Shown here piece by piece: positions 63,359 through 64,000 of a stretch of DNA of 64,000 nucleotides. Below the pieces are notes generated by a model that was not told the origin of the DNA, did no database searches, and was given only the letters and a program-made list of their open reading frames with translations. The position numbers and the translations under genes were made by a program. The DNA is from Rhizobium sp. BK399. Lineage in GTDB: Bacteria > Pseudomonadota > Alphaproteobacteria > Rhizobiales > Rhizobiaceae. The stretch's first letter is position 1, and each line of letters begins with the position of its first letter. Where the stretch lies: assembly GCF_014194695.1 (NCBI RefSeq), contig NZ_JACIAH010000002.1, positions 124,001 to 188,000 of the forward strand. The letters run 5' to 3'.

Positions 63359-63733
63359 ATGGCGACGAGAAAGCGTCCGGTTGCAAAGCTTCCGAAGGAG
63401 ATCAGGCGCCTCTTGCGGGGCCTCAAGGACTATACGCTGGTGGTCGGGCCGATAGTCTGGCAGCCGATCGATGACGGCGGGCGGGCCTACTACTTCATGG
63501 TTTCAGGCTGTGACCGGGCCGAGGGGTTCTGGTCCGTGTCCGTTCATATCGGGCGCGAGCATGACGAAAAGATGCAGGCCGCGTTTCTAGCGATGGTCAT
63601 AAAGCCGGGTCGTCTGATCCAGCTTTTCGACGACGAATTGGACGCGGTTTCCTGCTGCGATCAGCTTTGGCATTGCGCCAAGATGCAATCCATCAAGGCC
63701 CACCTGAAAGCCGAGCGCCAAGCCAACCCATGA
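63359..63733 (+). CDS. Unknown protein of the element
   Basis: A 124-residue soluble protein, basic at the N-terminus (RKRPVAKLPKEIRRLLRGL) with a mixed alpha/beta core. No family is recognised. It directly follows the repeat cluster and precedes the last gene by 13 nt, suggesting a shared transcript started near the cluster. AAGG lies upstream of the ATG. Confidence 0.55.
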   Translation: MATRKRPVAKLPKEIRRLLRGLKDYTLVVGPIVWQPIDDGGRAYYFMVSGCDRAEGFWSVSVHIGREHDEKMQAAFLAMVIKPGRLIQLFDDELDAVSCCDQLWHCAKMQSIKAHLKAERQANP

Positions 63734-63746
63734 GGAGGAAACCGCC

Positions 63747-64000
63747 ATGCCGAAAGCTAAGCCTAGAACGCCGCCGTCAATGTCTGCCAGGCAGGCCGCG
63801 CCGACGCCGATACAGCAGGACGACGCAGCCACCCGGAAACTGATCCGGGAGCTTGAGGAGGACACCGAGGAATATCTTGACGAGGCGCGGCTCCGCATGC
63901 GGCGGGAGGTCGGCCAGCTACTGGACGCCATGGCAGATATCCGGGATCTCTTGCGCCGGGTGCCGCCCCGGACGGCGGAGGCGTTGGAGCGGCTGGCCGA
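63747..64000 (+). CDS. Partial unknown protein, acidic coiled-coil region
   Basis: Open from ATG 63747 to the window edge (84 codons seen). GAGGAGG precedes the start. After a Pro/Ala/Gln-rich N-terminus (about 1-25) it has a strongly charged helical stretch (KLIRELEEDTEEYLDEARLR) typical of a coiled coil. Only a fragment is visible, so no function is suggested. Confidence 0.6.
   Translation, partial: MPKAKPRTPPSMSARQAAPTPIQQDDAATRKLIRELEEDTEEYLDEARLRMRREVGQLLDAMADIRDLLRRVPPRTAEALERLA

Larger units (their letters stand above)
59053..64000. mobile_element. Left end of an integrated element (satellite/ICE-like island)
   Basis: From the tRNA 3' end to the window edge the genes change character: integrase, XRE regulator, Toprim primase-like protein, RepA-like ATPase, repeat cluster and small unknowns, with no housekeeping gene. 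Order and the divergent regulatory region (60470-60712) resemble phage satellites or small integrative elements. The right end is not in the window. Confidence 0.8.

Overview
The window reads as chromosomal DNA of an alphaproteobacterium of the Rhizobiaceae (Rhizobium/Agrobacterium/Ensifer type). The grounds are the GC-rich coding style, the betaine-lipid operon btaAB, a PPi-dependent phosphofructokinase, several sugar, amine and organic-acid ABC transporters, and an ArsR-methyltransferase regulator next to metF. The assignment rests on gene content alone and no species is claimed.

Layout. 1-11.6 kb is rich in cell-wall enzymes: a Slt-type transglycosylase, an AmpD-like amidase overlapping a DnaJ/TerB co-chaperone, a lipoprotein transglycosylase, a GH25 muramidase and an MltB-type transglycosylase. 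Among them lie pfp, a LysE exporter, a serine hydrolase and btaAB, which has a PhoB-box-like site upstream. At 11.86 kb there is a 25-codon membrane-peptide gene with an excellent ribosome binding site. 12-18.6 kb carries metF with its likely regulator (SahR type), ettA, a GT-C/STT3-like membrane protein and a secreted RNase T2. 18.7-23.5 kb is a four-gene operon: hydrolase, DMT transporter, CaiB-type CoA-transferase, ThDP enzyme. 23.5-27.6 kb holds RidA, a DUF442 protein, an aldose-epimerase-like protein, an L,D-transpeptidase and an orphan ParA.

27.8-34.4 kb looks like an amine catabolic cluster: Fe-alcohol dehydrogenase, aldehyde dehydrogenase, gamma-glutamylamine-synthetase-like protein, APC permease and N-formylglutamate amidohydrolase. 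A divergent RpiR regulator (34.6 kb) precedes an ABC importer (35.6-39.5 kb) that has a second PhoB-box-like site. An MHS-type MFS transporter and a NIPSNAP protein follow. 41.4-49.9 kb is a sugar ABC operon with a Gfo/Idh/MocA dehydrogenase, divergent from a BadF/GlcNAc-kinase-like gene, a GntR/UTRA regulator and a PP2C phosphatase. metH (50-53.7 kb) carries upstream the same ATAAAGATATCTTTAT palindrome found before the metF regulator. An AGE epimerase, an alditol-oxidase-like flavoprotein and small conserved genes follow.

At 58.98 kb a tRNA with a CAT anticodon (tRNA-Ile2-like) marks the edge of an integrated element that continues beyond the window. The element has a tyrosine integrase, an overlapping XRE regulator, a small unknown gene, a Toprim primase-like protein and a RepA-like ATPase with a C-terminal winged helix. 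Next comes a cluster of seven TCCAATCG repeats, including a perfect 19-bp inverted repeat, then two unknown genes. This module looks like the replication core of a satellite or integrative element and is the least explained part of the window.
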